From Lactococcus protaetiae (lineage in GTDB: Bacteria; Bacillota; Bacilli; Lactobacillales; Streptococcaceae), in the NCBI RefSeq assembly GCF_006965445.1, contig NZ_CP041356.1:1302001-1366000 (forward strand): a DNA stretch of 64,000 nt, in the 5' to 3' direction. Shown piece after piece: positions 1-9,019 of the stretch (its first letter is position 1; each line of letters opens with the position of its first letter). The position numbers were made by a program, and so were the translations under genes. Under the pieces are notes generated by a model, which had not been told where the DNA came from, did no database searches, and saw only the letters and a program-made list of their open reading frames with translations.

Positions 1-207
1 TTTTTCAAAGACAAGTCTAAAATGCCTAATCATCTTTCATCTAGGGAAGCAGGAGAAATCGCAAGAGAAGCAGGAGTTAAGCAACTGATTTTAACTCATT
101 TGCCGCAGTTTGGTGATCTGGATATCTTACTGACAGAAGCAAGAGAGGCAGCAGGAAATGTTGTCAGCACTGATTTGGCGGTACCGCATAAAAAATGGCA
201 GTTTTGA
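1..207 (+). CDS. MBL-fold metallo-hydrolase, C-terminal part only
   Basis: The reading frame is open from the first base, so only about the last 68 residues are visible. The stretch HLSSREAGEIAREAG followed by LILTHLPQFGD is typical of the C-terminus of YhfI or RNase Z-like metallo-beta-lactamase-fold hydrolases, where the late His of THL helps bind metal. The stop TGA overlaps the next start (TGATG at 205-209), which suggests translational coupling to the metallophosphoesterase. The specific substrate cannot be judged from this fragment. The gene carries CTGACAG near 130, one of the window-wide repeated words. Confidence 0.75.
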   Translation, partial: FFKDKSKMPNHLSSREAGEIAREAGVKQLILTHLPQFGDLDILLTEAREAAGNVVSTDLAVPHKKWQF

Positions 208-1133
208 TGAAGCATTTTAAAAAGCCAATCTTCATTATTATTTCTGTCATTATGCTGACAGCCCTTATCTTTGTTTCTATCAAAATCCGAAGCAATGTCA
301 TTGATTATAATCCTCCCAAAACTAAGACACAGATTGAACAATTAGTTAAGGCAAGTGCTGACAGTTCTAAAACACGCTTTGTCAGTGATGATAAGCATTA
401 TCAGCGAAATTTGTTTGTTTCTGACATTCATGGAAGATTAGCAGGTTTGAAAAAAACACTGACAGATATCCATTTTAGTAAAAATGACCGACTTTTTGTT
501 TTGGGGGACAGTATTGATCATGGGCGATTTGGTTTTGATGTTTTACTTTATTTGCTGAAAACTTTGCCAGCTGAGGGTTATCACGTGACAGTCATGATGG
601 GAAATCATGAGCAGATGTGGTTACAACTTGCTGATAGAGGTAAAACGGATGCGGAGCAACTTTCTGGTGCGATTGGTGCAGTTGATATTTATGAAGGAGC
701 TCCGCCTAATGGCTGGCAGTATTCACTTGAGAATTGGAGAAAGCTGTCAGTTACTGACAGACAATTTTTACTGACAGAAATGAAAAATAATTTTGGTCAG
801 CCCCAACAGTTGATCGAAAAAATCGGGAATCAATGGGTGGTATTATCACACAGTGCATTGATGAAGTTATCCTATAAAAAAGAGACAACATTTGATTTGT
901 TTTGGGAACATTTGCCTGGTGATTCTTTTGAACGACGAAATAGTGTTGCAAAAACAGTAGGTGTGTCAAATGCTGATGTTCAGGTGTTTATTGGGCATGT
1001 CAGCGGTAAGTTATTTGGCAAACATCCAAACTATATTTGTTTGGACGATACTATTGTCAACGGTACATTAAAGCAATTTGAAGCAGTTCCAGTCAAAATT
1101 TATTGTCTTGAACAACAGAAATTTTTAGAATAA
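207..1133 (+). CDS. membrane-anchored calcineurin-like metallophosphoesterase
   Basis: The protein has about 308 residues. Residues 5-27 form one N-terminal hydrophobic segment (IFIIISVIMLTALIFVSI), so the enzyme is probably anchored with its catalytic domain on one side of the membrane. The metallophosphoesterase signature is complete: SDIHGR, GDSIDHG, GNHEQM and a late GHVSG. This is the arrangement of PPP-type serine/threonine phosphatase or Ap4A-hydrolase-like enzymes. The substrate is not known. The start at 207 is preferred because it overlaps the upstream stop; an in-frame ATG at 195 would add four residues. The gene contains an unusual density of CTGWCAG words (near 254, 358, 459, 743, 752 and 770). 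tadA follows immediately. Confidence 0.8.
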   Translation: MKHFKKPIFIIISVIMLTALIFVSIKIRSNVIDYNPPKTKTQIEQLVKASADSSKTRFVSDDKHYQRNLFVSDIHGRLAGLKKTLTDIHFSKNDRLFVLGDSIDHGRFGFDVLLYLLKTLPAEGYHVTVMMGNHEQMWLQLADRGKTDAEQLSGAIGAVDIYEGAPPNGWQYSLENWRKLSVTDRQFLLTEMKNNFGQPQQLIEKIGNQWVVLSHSALMKLSYKKETTFDLFWEHLPGDSFERRNSVAKTVGVSNADVQVFIGHVSGKLFGKHPNYICLDDTIVNGTLKQFEAVPVKIYCLEQQKFLE

Positions 1134-1601
1134 ATGAACTTTACATTAGAACAAAAAGAATTTTTTATGAATGAAGCCTTGAAAGAGGCTCAGAAGGCTG
1201 CAGGGAATGAAGAAGTCCCCATAGGTAGTGTGATTGTTAAAGATGGTGAAATTATTGCTCGTGGTTTTAATCGTAGAGAACTAGATGGTAAAGCAACTCA
1301 TCATGCAGAAATCTGTGCGATTGAAGCAGCAAATCAAGTCGTAAATAATTGGCGACTATTGGATTGTGCACTTTTTGTCACGATTGAGCCTTGCGTGATG
1401 TGTGCGGGTGCAATTGGTTTGGCACGGATTCCACAAGTTTATTTTGGTGCGACTAATCCTAAGTTTGGTGGGACTGTGAGTCTTTATCAAATTTTAGAAG
1501 ATGAGCGATTAAACCATCGCGTTCAAGTTGAAGCAGGCATACTAAAGGAAGAATGTGCAGCAATCATGCAAAACTTTTTTAAGAATAGACGAAAAAAATA
1601 A
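1134..1601 (+). CDS. tadA: tRNA-specific adenosine deaminase TadA
   Basis: This 155-residue cytidine-deaminase-fold enzyme converts A34 to inosine in the anticodon of tRNA-Arg(ACG), an essential wobble modification. The zinc site is intact: HAE at residues 57-59 (zinc ligand and catalytic Glu) and PCVMC at 86-90. Length and the GNEEVPIGSVIVKDG opening match the family. The start codon directly abuts the stop of the metallophosphoesterase gene (TAA then ATG), so the two are probably cotranscribed. The small SRP RNA gene follows, an arrangement common in streptococci and lactococci. Confidence 0.95.
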   Translation: MNFTLEQKEFFMNEALKEAQKAAGNEEVPIGSVIVKDGEIIARGFNRRELDGKATHHAEICAIEAANQVVNNWRLLDCALFVTIEPCVMCAGAIGLARIPQVYFGATNPKFGGTVSLYQILEDERLNHRVQVEAGILKEECAAIMQNFFKNRRKK

Positions 1602-1614
1602 ATTATGATATAAT
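1586..1614 (+). promoter_or_regulatory. promoter of the SRP RNA gene
   Basis: TAGACG (1586-1591) and a perfect TATAAT (1609-1614) are separated by 17 bases. Transcription would begin about seven bases later, exactly where the SRP RNA stem starts. The promoter lies inside the last codons of tadA. Confidence 0.7.
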
Positions 1615-1620
1615 ATCCTT

Positions 1621-1697
1621 GGAGCAATAAGTTTCTTACGAAGCGTGTCAGGACCTGACGGTAGCAGCACTAAGTTTGGAGCTTATGTGCTCTTTTT
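1621..1697 (+). ncRNA. ffs: small bacterial signal recognition particle RNA
   Basis: The conserved SRP domain is visible as GUCAGGACC-UGAC-GGUAGCAGC at 1647-1668. It has the symmetric internal loop (ACC/GGU side) and the AGCAG strand that binds Ffh. The tetraloop is UGAC, which fits the URRC class instead of the more usual GGAA. The outer stem pairs GAGCAATAAG (1622-1631) with CTTATGTGCTC (1682-1692). A T-run follows directly, so the outer stem doubles as the terminator. Length of about 75 nt fits the short Firmicute form without an Alu domain. The RNA works with Ffh and FtsY in cotranslational membrane targeting. Confidence 0.85.
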
Positions 1698-1701
1698 TGT
1701 T

Positions 1702-1845
1702 TTATCGAAGTAAGTGCGTGCTATCTCCGCCCTTCGGGCTACGCGATAAACATTTGTCCATCTTCTCTAGTCGCTATCTTCGCTGCGCTAAGCAAACGGA
1801 CAAATGTTTTACGAAACTTCCACTGAATAAGTCTTGACTTCATTT
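1702..1845 (-). repeat. mosaic hairpin repeat, copy 1
   Basis: A member of the dispersed intergenic family (see findings), read here on the minus strand. It has the terminal sequence AAGTGCGTGCTATCTCC, a CCC-TTCG-GGG hairpin, a 12-bp inverted repeat AAACATTTGTCC/GGACAAATGTTT around an inner segment, and the opposite end ACTGAATAAGTCTTGACTTC. It begins just after the T-run of the SRP RNA. The rest of the gap up to 2070 is AT-rich with no gene that I can see. Confidence 0.75.
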
Positions 1846-2072
1846 CCTCATTTTTCATGAATGATTCATTATGATAATATTTACAAAAAGATGGGATTTT
1901 TTCTAGTGTCTAAATTCACTACGATTCATCACAGTCCACAATTTTATGGAGAAATTTTGGGGTTCCTTTGTTATATGTGAAATAAAAATATAGATAAAAT
2001 TCTGTATTTTTTATTTTGGGTTGCTTTAAAATGTTATTTTTTTTACGTTTTTAGAGATATTTAAGTTAACTA

Positions 2073-2101
2073 TTGACAATTTTTTTATTTAGGTTTATTA
2101 T
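2073..2101 (+). promoter_or_regulatory. promoter of the oligosaccharide ABC operon
   Basis: TTGACA (2073-2078) and TATTAT (2096-2101) with a 17-base spacer form a near-consensus sigma-A promoter. The palindrome AGTTAACT (2063-2070) lies immediately upstream. The predicted start site, near 2108, precedes the first permease start at 2148 by about 40 bases. Confidence 0.75.
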
Positions 2102-2117
2102 GGGTTTATCAAAAAGA

Positions 2118-2129
2118 TTTAACGTTAAA
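2118..2129 (+). promoter_or_regulatory. candidate operator for the LacI-family regulator
   Basis: A perfect 12-bp palindrome, TTTAACGTTAAA, sits just downstream of the predicted transcription start, with the central CG typical of LacI/GalR operators. The core TAACGTTA recurs at 8976-8983, at the end of the GH31 gene upstream of the lacI-like gene. That the regulator at 9539 binds here is inference. Confidence 0.5.
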
Positions 2130-2147
2130 CTTAAAGAAGGAAATTTT

Positions 2148-3092
2148 ATGGAACAAATGGCTCAAGGGCAAAGAATGGGGAAGAAAAAAGGAATATTGAG
2201 GGAAAAATTAAAGAATAATGCCTCACTCTATCTCCTGCTCGCTCCAGCAACGATTTTACTTATTATGTTTGCTTATATCCCAATGTACGGACTTCTGATG
2301 GCTTTCAAGAATTATTCGCCTGCTCTAGGAGTTTGGAGAAGTCCTTGGGTGGGATTGATGTGGTTTCAGCAATATTTTAGTTCTTACCAATTTTTGCCAA
2401 CCATATTTAATACACTAAAAATTGCGCTATACAGTATAGCAATTGGATTTACTTTCCCCATTATTTTAGCTTTGATTTGTAATCAAATTCGAGTTCAGGC
2501 TTTTAAAAAGTTCTTTCAAGTGACGACTTATTTGCCTCACTTTATCTCGACAATGGTAATGTGCGGAATGTTGCTTTTATTTCTTTCACCTTCCTCTGGT
2601 ATGATAGCAAATTTCTTACATTTATTTAACTTGAAAATGCCCGATATTGTAGGAAACCCAAATTCTTTCGCGAGTATGTACGTTTGGTCAGATGTTTGGC
2701 AGCATGTGGGTTGGAATTCAATTATTTATTTGGCAGCTCTATCTGCGATTGACCCTACTTATTATGAAGCGGCGACAATGGATGGGGCGACTCGCTTTCA
2801 ACAAATGATTAAGATTGATTTACCACTTTTAGTTCCAACGATGATGATTATGCTGATATTGACGGTGGGTCAACTTCTTAATATTGGTTTTGAAAAAGTG
2901 TTACTTTTACAGAATCCTTTGAACTTACCTGGAAGTGAAATCATTTCAACCTATGTTTATAAAGTGGGCTTGCAATCATTTCAATATTCATATTCGACGG
3001 CTATTAATTTATTTCAAACCGTCATCAATCTGGTAGTTCTTGTAACGGTTAATTTTATTTCTCGCCGTTTGACTAAAACAGGATTATTTTAG
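2148..3092 (+). CDS. carbohydrate ABC transporter permease, LplB-like
   Basis: The first membrane subunit of a type I sugar importer, about 314 residues with six predicted membrane segments (the first at LYLLLAPATILLIMF). The EAA loop that contacts the ATPase is present (YEAATMDGATRFQQM followed by LP). Sequence style matches LplB/YtcP-type permeases that import complex oligosaccharides. The start at 2148 is chosen because AAAGAAGGAAA lies eight bases before it; the longer frame from 2073 begins inside the promoter. It is followed after nine bases by the second permease. No ATPase gene is present locally, so a shared MsmK-type ATPase is probably supplied elsewhere. Confidence 0.85.
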   Translation: MEQMAQGQRMGKKKGILREKLKNNASLYLLLAPATILLIMFAYIPMYGLLMAFKNYSPALGVWRSPWVGLMWFQQYFSSYQFLPTIFNTLKIALYSIAIGFTFPIILALICNQIRVQAFKKFFQVTTYLPHFISTMVMCGMLLLFLSPSSGMIANFLHLFNLKMPDIVGNPNSFASMYVWSDVWQHVGWNSIIYLAALSAIDPTYYEAATMDGATRFQQMIKIDLPLLVPTMMIMLILTVGQLLNIGFEKVLLLQNPLNLPGSEIISTYVYKVGLQSFQYSYSTAINLFQTVINLVVLVTVNFISRRLTKTGLF

Positions 3093-3101
3093 GGGATAAA
3101 A

Positions 3102-4007
3102 ATGGCAAGCAAAATAAAAAAAGTAAAGAAACCGACAACTTTAAATGAAAAAATTTTTAATTTTGTCGTTTATGGTTTATCTGTTCTACTAATTTTGGTG
3201 ATTATTTATCCTTTGTGGTTTGTTATCATTGCCAGTTTTTCAAATCCGGCAGATGTGGCAAGTGGTGCGGTATGGTTTTGGCCCAAGTCGTGGAGTTTAA
3301 AAGGCTACCAAGTCTTGTTTCAACAACCCTTGCTTTGGCGCTCCTATTTTAATACGATATTCTATACCTTGGCGGGTACGGCTTTTGGTTTACTGGTCAA
3401 TATTCCAGTAGCTTATGCATTGACGCGAAAAGACCTGTTTGGAAGAAAATGGATTTCACTTCTTTATGTTATTCCAATGTTTGTAACAGGCGGTTTGATC
3501 CCGATTTATTTGGTGACTAAAAATTTTGGCCTGCTTAATACGATTTGGGTGATGATTATCCCATTTGCTGTATCTCCTTATAATATTATTGTGGCTAGAA
3601 CTTTCTTTCAGGAGTCTATTCCAGAGGGTTTATGGGAGGCAGCTCAAGTGGACGGTAGTGGAACTATTCGATATTTCTTTACGATTGTACTTCCTTTATC
3701 AAAAGCAATCTTAGCTGTTATAGGTTTATGGACAGCGGTAGGTATTTGGAATTCCTGGTTTAATGCTTTAATTTATTTGACTAATCCAAATTTGCAGCCC
3801 TTACAGCTTTTACTCAGACAGTTGTTGATTATGAATCAAACTTTACAGACACAAACCACAGGTGCTATGGCAAGTGAGTTGGCACAAACTTCTCAGATGA
3901 TGCAATATGCTTCTATTGTTATTTCCACATTACCTATTATGTTAGTCTATCCATTCTTACAGAAATATTTTAATCAAGGGGTGATGGTTGGGGCTATCAA
4001 AGAATGA
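3102..4007 (+). CDS. carbohydrate ABC transporter permease, LplC-like
   Basis: The second membrane subunit, 301 residues, with six hydrophobic segments and the EAA loop (LWEAAQVDGSGTIRYFF then LP). It belongs to the MalG-type partner family (YtcP/LplC) and should form a heterodimer with the preceding permease. The start is preceded by GGGGATAAAA. A small hairpin follows the stop, between this gene and the binding protein. Confidence 0.85.
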   Translation: MASKIKKVKKPTTLNEKIFNFVVYGLSVLLILVIIYPLWFVIIASFSNPADVASGAVWFWPKSWSLKGYQVLFQQPLLWRSYFNTIFYTLAGTAFGLLVNIPVAYALTRKDLFGRKWISLLYVIPMFVTGGLIPIYLVTKNFGLLNTIWVMIIPFAVSPYNIIVARTFFQESIPEGLWEAAQVDGSGTIRYFFTIVLPLSKAILAVIGLWTAVGIWNSWFNALIYLTNPNLQPLQLLLRQLLIMNQTLQTQTTGAMASELAQTSQMMQYASIVISTLPIMLVYPFLQKYFNQGVMVGAIKE

Positions 4008-4008
4008 G

Positions 4009-4031
4009 TTTCTATTACTCTGAAATAGAAA
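4009..4031 (+). promoter_or_regulatory. intercistronic hairpin before the binding-protein gene
   Basis: TTTCTATT (4009-4016) pairs perfectly with AATAGAAA (4024-4031) across a seven-base loop. There is no T-run, so it is not a good terminator. By analogy with other importers it may stabilise the downstream mRNA so that binding protein is made in excess over permeases; this is inference. Confidence 0.4.
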
Positions 4032-4075
4032 AGATTGGAATCAAAATTAAATTATAAATTTAGGAGAAATTTATC

Positions 4076-5629
4076 ATGAAAAATCGTAAGATTGCTATTG
4101 GGATTGGGACTGTTACAGTCCTTGCTGCTGTGACTCTACTCTCAGCTTGTGGAAGTGGTCAGGCAAAAAGTAATTCATCTAATACAACCAACAAGAATTT
4201 TACCGTGGCAACAGATCGGTGGGCAGATTGGGGAACAGATTTTGAAAAATTCCCTAATCAGCTTGCTAAAAAGGCAGGAATCAAGGTGAATTGGGATGTT
4301 TATGTGGATGCGAATTGGGCAGATAAAAAAGCAACTATCCTCTCAAGTGGAAATCTACCTGATGTTTTTATGGGAAGTAATACTTTTACTGACCAACAAA
4401 TTGCGCAAAATCAGAATGATTTTATTGATTTGAGCAAGTATATTAATGAAAAAGATATGCCAAATTTGATGAAAATGTTGAAGGATAATCCAGAGATGAA
4501 GGCAACAATCACAAGTCCTGATGGCAAGATTTACAGTCTTCCTAAGATTGCTCCAATGCGTCCAACAATTGCGAATCAGTTGTTTATCAATCAAAAGTGG
4601 TTGACTCAGCTTGGTTTGAAGATGCCAACAACTTATGACGAGTTTGTCAATGTGTTAGAGCAATTTAAGGAAAAAATTCCTGGAAGTATTCCTTATGCGA
4701 CAGGAAACTGGGATCCAGTATTTTCTTATATCTTACCTTTCAATAATCGTCTAGGTGCTGCGGGTACAAATGGGATGGAGCTTTATGATGGTAAAGTTGC
4801 TTGGGCTTACGATACAGAGGAATATAAAGCCGGAATTGAAGCCATGCATGAAGCTTATACCAAAGGATTGATTGACCCTGAAATGTTTACAGAAACAACA
4901 ACTCAGGCACAAAACAAAATGATGGCGACCACCGAAAAAGTGGGTGTAGCTGCAGGTTGGACAGCAGATGCAAATTTTGGTGCGAACGCTAAGGACTATG
5001 TTGCTTTGCCTGCACTCAAGGGACCTGACGGAAAACAATATGTGATGAGTGATCCAGATCATTTTAACCAAAGTCGTAATGAAGTATTGGTTACGACACA
5101 TGCTAAAAATGTTAAAGCCTTGATGAAATGGCTAGATAGTTTTTACACAGAAGATGCTTCAATCCAAAACTATTATGGTGAATTTGGAGTGGGTACAGAG
5201 AAAACAGCGGATGGATACACAGTATTAAAACCTACTGGCGAAAATTCAGCGGATACTCAAGCTTGGATTAACTCACTTCGTGACTTTGGACCAAAAGTTT
5301 GGTCAGAAGCGGACAACAGTAAAGTCACTTATCAAGATCAAAACAATGGAGATGCTTTAAAACTTAAAATGGATGCAACGTTGAAGCAATATGCATTACC
5401 TGCCTTTCCAAATGTCCAATACACAAGTAAAGAGTTGAATACTATTGCTCAGGTTTATCAACAGTTGAGTGCTTATGCGGCACAAATGCAGGCGCAATGG
5501 GTTACTAAAGGTGGTGTAGATAAAGATTGGTCAACTTATGAATCTAAACTGAAAGCGATGGGATTGGACAAGTTTATGAAAATCCAAAATGATGCTTACA
5601 AACGGTATGAAAAACAAGTTAATAAGTAG
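4076..5629 (+). CDS. oligosaccharide-binding lipoprotein of the ABC importer
   Basis: A 517-residue extracellular solute-binding protein. The signal peptide ends in the lipobox LLSAC with the lipidated Cys at residue 25, so it is membrane-anchored outside the cell. The long form (over 500 residues) and the adjacent LplB/LplC permeases place it with family 1 LipO-like proteins that bind complex oligosaccharides. The ribosome site TAGGAGAAA is strong. The ligand cannot be read from the sequence. The neighbouring GH31 enzyme suggests an alpha-linked glycan. The operon is followed by a repeat block and then a terminator at 6035. Confidence 0.85.
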   Translation: MKNRKIAIGIGTVTVLAAVTLLSACGSGQAKSNSSNTTNKNFTVATDRWADWGTDFEKFPNQLAKKAGIKVNWDVYVDANWADKKATILSSGNLPDVFMGSNTFTDQQIAQNQNDFIDLSKYINEKDMPNLMKMLKDNPEMKATITSPDGKIYSLPKIAPMRPTIANQLFINQKWLTQLGLKMPTTYDEFVNVLEQFKEKIPGSIPYATGNWDPVFSYILPFNNRLGAAGTNGMELYDGKVAWAYDTEEYKAGIEAMHEAYTKGLIDPEMFTETTTQAQNKMMATTEKVGVAAGWTADANFGANAKDYVALPALKGPDGKQYVMSDPDHFNQSRNEVLVTTHAKNVKALMKWLDSFYTEDASIQNYYGEFGVGTEKTADGYTVLKPTGENSADTQAWINSLRDFGPKVWSEADNSKVTYQDQNNGDALKLKMDATLKQYALPAFPNVQYTSKELNTIAQVYQQLSAYAAQMQAQWVTKGGVDKDWSTYESKLKAMGLDKFMKIQNDAYKRYEKQVNK

Positions 5630-5633
5630 TCGT

Positions 5634-6030
5634 GTTTAGAAACTCTGCTTTTTCGGCGAACTACGCTTTGGCGCTCGGCTTTTACGCCACTCCGCTTCGC
5701 TCCAACGTCCATTCGCTCTACCTCCGCTTTGCTACGTTGTCGATTTCACTATCTCCACAACCTCGTTGCTTCGCTGTCCGTTTGCTTAGCAAGCAAAGCT
5801 TGCAAGACGAAATGGTAAGAGCAAAAGGCAAAGCACCTAGTCGCAGTGGCAACCGACTAGATGAAACAACTAGCATATCCATAAGCGCTAAAGCGCAAAC
5901 GGCTATCCTATAAAGTCGGAAGTTTAAATCGCAAGCGACTGAAGTCACAAGGCGAAGTGGCGATTAAATGAACGCAAAGCTAGTTCGCTTTCAAAAGCAA
6001 AACGAGTTTCCAAACAACTTTAATGAGTTG
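5634..6030. repeat. mosaic hairpin repeat block, copy 2
   Basis: This block is built from the same small pieces as the other copies, such as TTGCTTCGCTGTCCGTTTGC, the hairpin GCAAGCAAAGCTTGC, AGCGCTAAAGCGC and CCTATAAAGTCGGAAGTT. The terminal modules seen in complete copies are missing. A 93-residue open frame at 5632-5913 lies entirely inside it and is not credible as a gene. Confidence 0.65.
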
Positions 6031-6034
6031 TATT

Positions 6035-6067
6035 GTCAGAGGTTTCCTCCTACCTCTGACTTTTCTT
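6035..6067 (+). terminator. Rho-independent terminator
   Basis: GTCAGAGG (6035-6042) pairs with CCTCTGAC (6053-6060) and is followed by TTTTCTT. It would end transcripts coming from the ABC operon or the repeat block before the DUF624 gene. Confidence 0.8.
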
Positions 6068-6084
6068 AGTGAGGGTGGGAGAAA

Positions 6085-6723
6085 ATGGGAAAATTACTCA
6101 ATGTTAGTAGTCCTGTAATGCGGGTGATGGCGCGTGTCACAGATCTTGTGATTTTGAATACGTTGTTTATTCTGACAGCTTTGCCGCTCATTACGATAGG
6201 TGCGAGTTTGTGTGCTTTGCAGACTAATTTGCAGAAAATCTTGAGGCATCGTGAATCAGGGTTGGTGCGCGACTATTTTCGGGTTTTTAAGCAGAATTTT
6301 AAACAGGCAACTTTACTTTGGATGGGAATTTTGTTGCTTGTATTTATTTTGTTTGCAGATTTTCGATTGATTAATCGTTTGCCGATTCCTGTTGAATTTT
6401 TGCTGGGAGTAGCTGCGGGGATTTTGGCTATTTTGTTAGCTGTGGTGGCTATTTATGGATTTGCTTATCTGGGACGGTATGAAAATTCAATGAAAATGAT
6501 GTTGCGAAACGTCATCGTTTTGAGTTTACAAAATTTATTTCAGACAATATTTTTATTGGTTTTTAATGGATTTGTGATTTATTTTACAATTTCTAGTCCA
6601 GAAGCACTTTTGACAATGATTTATGTGTTTACTTTTGGAGGCTTTGCAGTAGTAAATCTTGCTTCTGCAGTAATGATTAAGCAAGTTTTTGATAGAATAG
6701 AGAAAAATAAAAAAGCAGACTGA
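6085..6723 (+). CDS. DUF624 (YesL-like) membrane protein
   Basis: A 212-residue protein with about five hydrophobic segments and the characteristic start FxVSSPVMRVMARVTDLVILN, matching the DUF624/YesL family. Members are found almost only beside oligosaccharide ABC importers and glycosidases, as here, but their biochemical role is unknown. The ribosome site GAGGGTGGGAG lies just upstream. The stop overlaps a cluster of CTGACAG and CTGTCAG words (6719-6746), and the GH31 gene follows after 44 bases. Confidence 0.75.
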   Translation: MGKLLNVSSPVMRVMARVTDLVILNTLFILTALPLITIGASLCALQTNLQKILRHRESGLVRDYFRVFKQNFKQATLLWMGILLLVFILFADFRLINRLPIPVEFLLGVAAGILAILLAVVAIYGFAYLGRYENSMKMMLRNVIVLSLQNLFQTIFLLVFNGFVIYFTISSPEALLTMIYVFTFGGFAVVNLASAVMIKQVFDRIEKNKKAD

Positions 6724-6767
6724 CAGCTTTCTGTCAGTGCTGACAGTGAGAAATAAATGGTAAAAAA

Positions 6768-8978
6768 ATGAAGAATAATAAAATTATTTTTGAAAAGGCA
6801 CGATTTACTGTGCTGACGGAGCAATTGATTCGGATTGAATACAGTGAAACAGGTCAATTTGAAGAAGGTCAGACGCAGATTGTGCAAAATAGGGATTTTC
6901 CCGCTGTGGACTTTGATATGATTGAAAAGGAAAATTCGCTTGAGATTTTGACTTCCTCTGTGCATTTGTACTATACAGGTGGTGAATTTTCAAAATCAAA
7001 TCTCTTTGCGGATGTAAAATTTAATTTCTCGGTTTACTCTAACCGCTGGTATTTTGGCGAAGAGATTGAGGATAACTTGGGAGGAACAACGCGAACGCTT
7101 GATAAGGTTGATGGGTCATGCCGATTAGAAGATGGTATCATGTCAAAAAATGGATATGCGGTGCTGACAGATAGCAGTTTAGTACTGACAGAAAATGGGG
7201 ACATTGCAGGTCATTCTGTCAGTAGTGTTGATTTGTATTTGTTTGCTTACGGTCGTGATTATCGTAAGGCTTTGCGTGATTATTATCTATTGACAGGACC
7301 GACACCTGCTTTACCTCGTTTTGCGCTGGGAAATTGGTGGAGTCGCTATTATGAATATTCAGCAGGTTCATATTTGGCGTTAATGGATCGATTTACAGCT
7401 GAGAAAATTCCTTTGTCTGTTGCGGTGATTGACATGGATTGGCATCGAGTCAGTGACGTTCCAGCAAAATATGGTTCAAGTTGGACAGGCTATTCTTGGA
7501 ATAAGAAATTGTTTCCAGAGCCAGAAAAATTTTTGAATGCTTTGCATCAACGTGGTGTAAAAGTGACGCTAAATGATCATCCTGCTGATGGTATTCGAGC
7601 TTTTGAGGATATATATCCTGTGGTTGCTGAGCGGATGGATTTAGATAAAGGATTGGAAGAAGCAGCAAAGTTTGACTTTGATAATCCGGAGTTTCGCGCC
7701 ACTTATTTTGAGGATGTGCATGGACTTTTAGAGAAATATGGCACGGACTTTTGGTGGCTGGATTGGCAACAGGGCGCCATTTCTAGCTCTGGTGCAGATC
7801 CGCTTTGGCTCTTGAATCATTATCAATATGCAGATAGTTTGAAGAAATCGGGAAATGGAATGCTTTTGAGTCGTTATGCAGGTCCAGGCTCTCACCGTTA
7901 TCCAATTGGATTTTCAGGAGATACAGTTATTTCATGGGCGAGCTTAGATTTTCAACCTTATTTTACAAGTACGGCGACAAATATTGGCTATACTTGGTGG
8001 AGTCATGATATTGGCGGTCACATGCAAGGTTCAAAAGATGCTGAATTGACACTACGCTGGATTCAATATGGGGTGTTTTCTCCGATTAACCGTTTACATT
8101 CATCAAAATCAGAGTTTACGAGTAAGGAACCTTGGCATTTTGATGCGGTTGTTGCAGCATCAATGAAGAATTTTTTAAGGCTTCGTCATGAACTCATTCC
8201 GTATCTTTATACTGCAAATCTCAGGACAGCACAGGAAGGGCGGGCACTGATTGAGCCGCTTTATTATGAATATCCGCTTGATGATGCGGCTTATCGGCAT
8301 CCGAATCAGTATTTCTTTGGAGATCAGCTGATGGTTGCACCAATAACAAAGAAGATGAATATTGAGCTGCAAATGAGTGGAGTCGAAGTTTGGCTTCCTA
8401 AAGGAATTTGGTACGATTTTTTTACAGGTCAAAGATATGATGGAGATGTAGAGATAAAAGTATTCCGAGAAATCACTGAGATACCAGTATTTGCAAGGGC
8501 AGGTGCCATTATCCCTATGGATAAAAACCCTTTGAAGAATGAAGAAGTACCAAGTGAAATAGTTTGGAAAATCTTTCCAGGTGCTGATGGTCAGTATGTT
8601 TTGCTTGAAGATGGTCGAAAAACGACGGCTAGCATCACTGACGGGATTCTGTCAGTGCTGACAAGTTCTGATTTGCAAGATGATAGTTTGTCAGTCCGTA
8701 AACACTCGATTATTTATGGAGGACGTGAGGTTGCGACAAATCTGATGGGAGACTTTGAGTTGGATTTAAAAACTTTTAGTGCCGAATTTGACTGGGGCTT
8801 CAAGGAAAATTTATTTAGACGTTTGGATATTGCAGAAATTGATTATGTTGATAAGGACGAGATTTTTAATCGTTTGTCAGTACTGACAGAGTTTGATAAG
8901 CGAGTTGCTTTTATCAAAAGTTTAAAAAATGTTGATTTACAAGATAATTTATTTGAATTACTTTATAGTGGAAAATAA
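6768..8978 (+). CDS. family 31 glycoside hydrolase (alpha-glycosidase)
   Basis: A 736-residue retaining alpha-glycosidase. The GH31 core is clear: DMDWH near residue 225, the nucleophile region WWLDWQQG (Asp about 332), the acid/base region GFSGDT (Asp about 385) and SHDIGGH. An N-terminal beta-sandwich precedes the barrel, and C-terminal beta domains follow it. No signal peptide is visible, so it probably acts in the cytoplasm on sugars imported by the preceding ABC system. GH31 includes alpha-glucosidases, alpha-xylosidases, sulfoquinovosidases and alpha-N-acetylgalactosaminidases; I cannot assign the sugar. The gene contains several CTGWCAG words (7168, 7190, 7217, 8650, 8885). Confidence 0.85.
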   Translation: MKNNKIIFEKARFTVLTEQLIRIEYSETGQFEEGQTQIVQNRDFPAVDFDMIEKENSLEILTSSVHLYYTGGEFSKSNLFADVKFNFSVYSNRWYFGEEIEDNLGGTTRTLDKVDGSCRLEDGIMSKNGYAVLTDSSLVLTENGDIAGHSVSSVDLYLFAYGRDYRKALRDYYLLTGPTPALPRFALGNWWSRYYEYSAGSYLALMDRFTAEKIPLSVAVIDMDWHRVSDVPAKYGSSWTGYSWNKKLFPEPEKFLNALHQRGVKVTLNDHPADGIRAFEDIYPVVAERMDLDKGLEEAAKFDFDNPEFRATYFEDVHGLLEKYGTDFWWLDWQQGAISSSGADPLWLLNHYQYADSLKKSGNGMLLSRYAGPGSHRYPIGFSGDTVISWASLDFQPYFTSTATNIGYTWWSHDIGGHMQGSKDAELTLRWIQYGVFSPINRLHSSKSEFTSKEPWHFDAVVAASMKNFLRLRHELIPYLYTANLRTAQEGRALIEPLYYEYPLDDAAYRHPNQYFFGDQLMVAPITKKMNIELQMSGVEVWLPKGIWYDFFTGQRYDGDVEIKVFREITEIPVFARAGAIIPMDKNPLKNEEVPSEIVWKIFPGADGQYVLLEDGRKTTASITDGILSVLTSSDLQDDSLSVRKHSIIYGGREVATNLMGDFELDLKTFSAEFDWGFKENLFRRLDIAEIDYVDKDEIFNRLSVLTEFDKRVAFIKSLKNVDLQDNLFELLYSGK

Positions 8979-8982
8979 CGTT

Positions 8983-9012
8983 AAACCTCTGTATAATGAT
9001 ATGCAGAGGTTT
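8983..9012 (+). terminator. hairpin after the GH31 gene
   Basis: AAACCTCTG (8983-8991) pairs perfectly with CAGAGGTTT (9004-9012) five bases after the stop codon. The T-run is weak (TTTAATTT), so it may be a poor terminator or a 3' stabilising hairpin. Confidence 0.55.
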
Positions 9013-9019
9013 AATTTAG

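Noticed and set aside
5632-5913. 93-residue open frame after the sugar-binding lipoprotein gene
   Set aside because: It lies wholly in a mosaic repeat block and has no ribosome site; the translated peptide reflects repeat sequence and similar frames occur in other copies.
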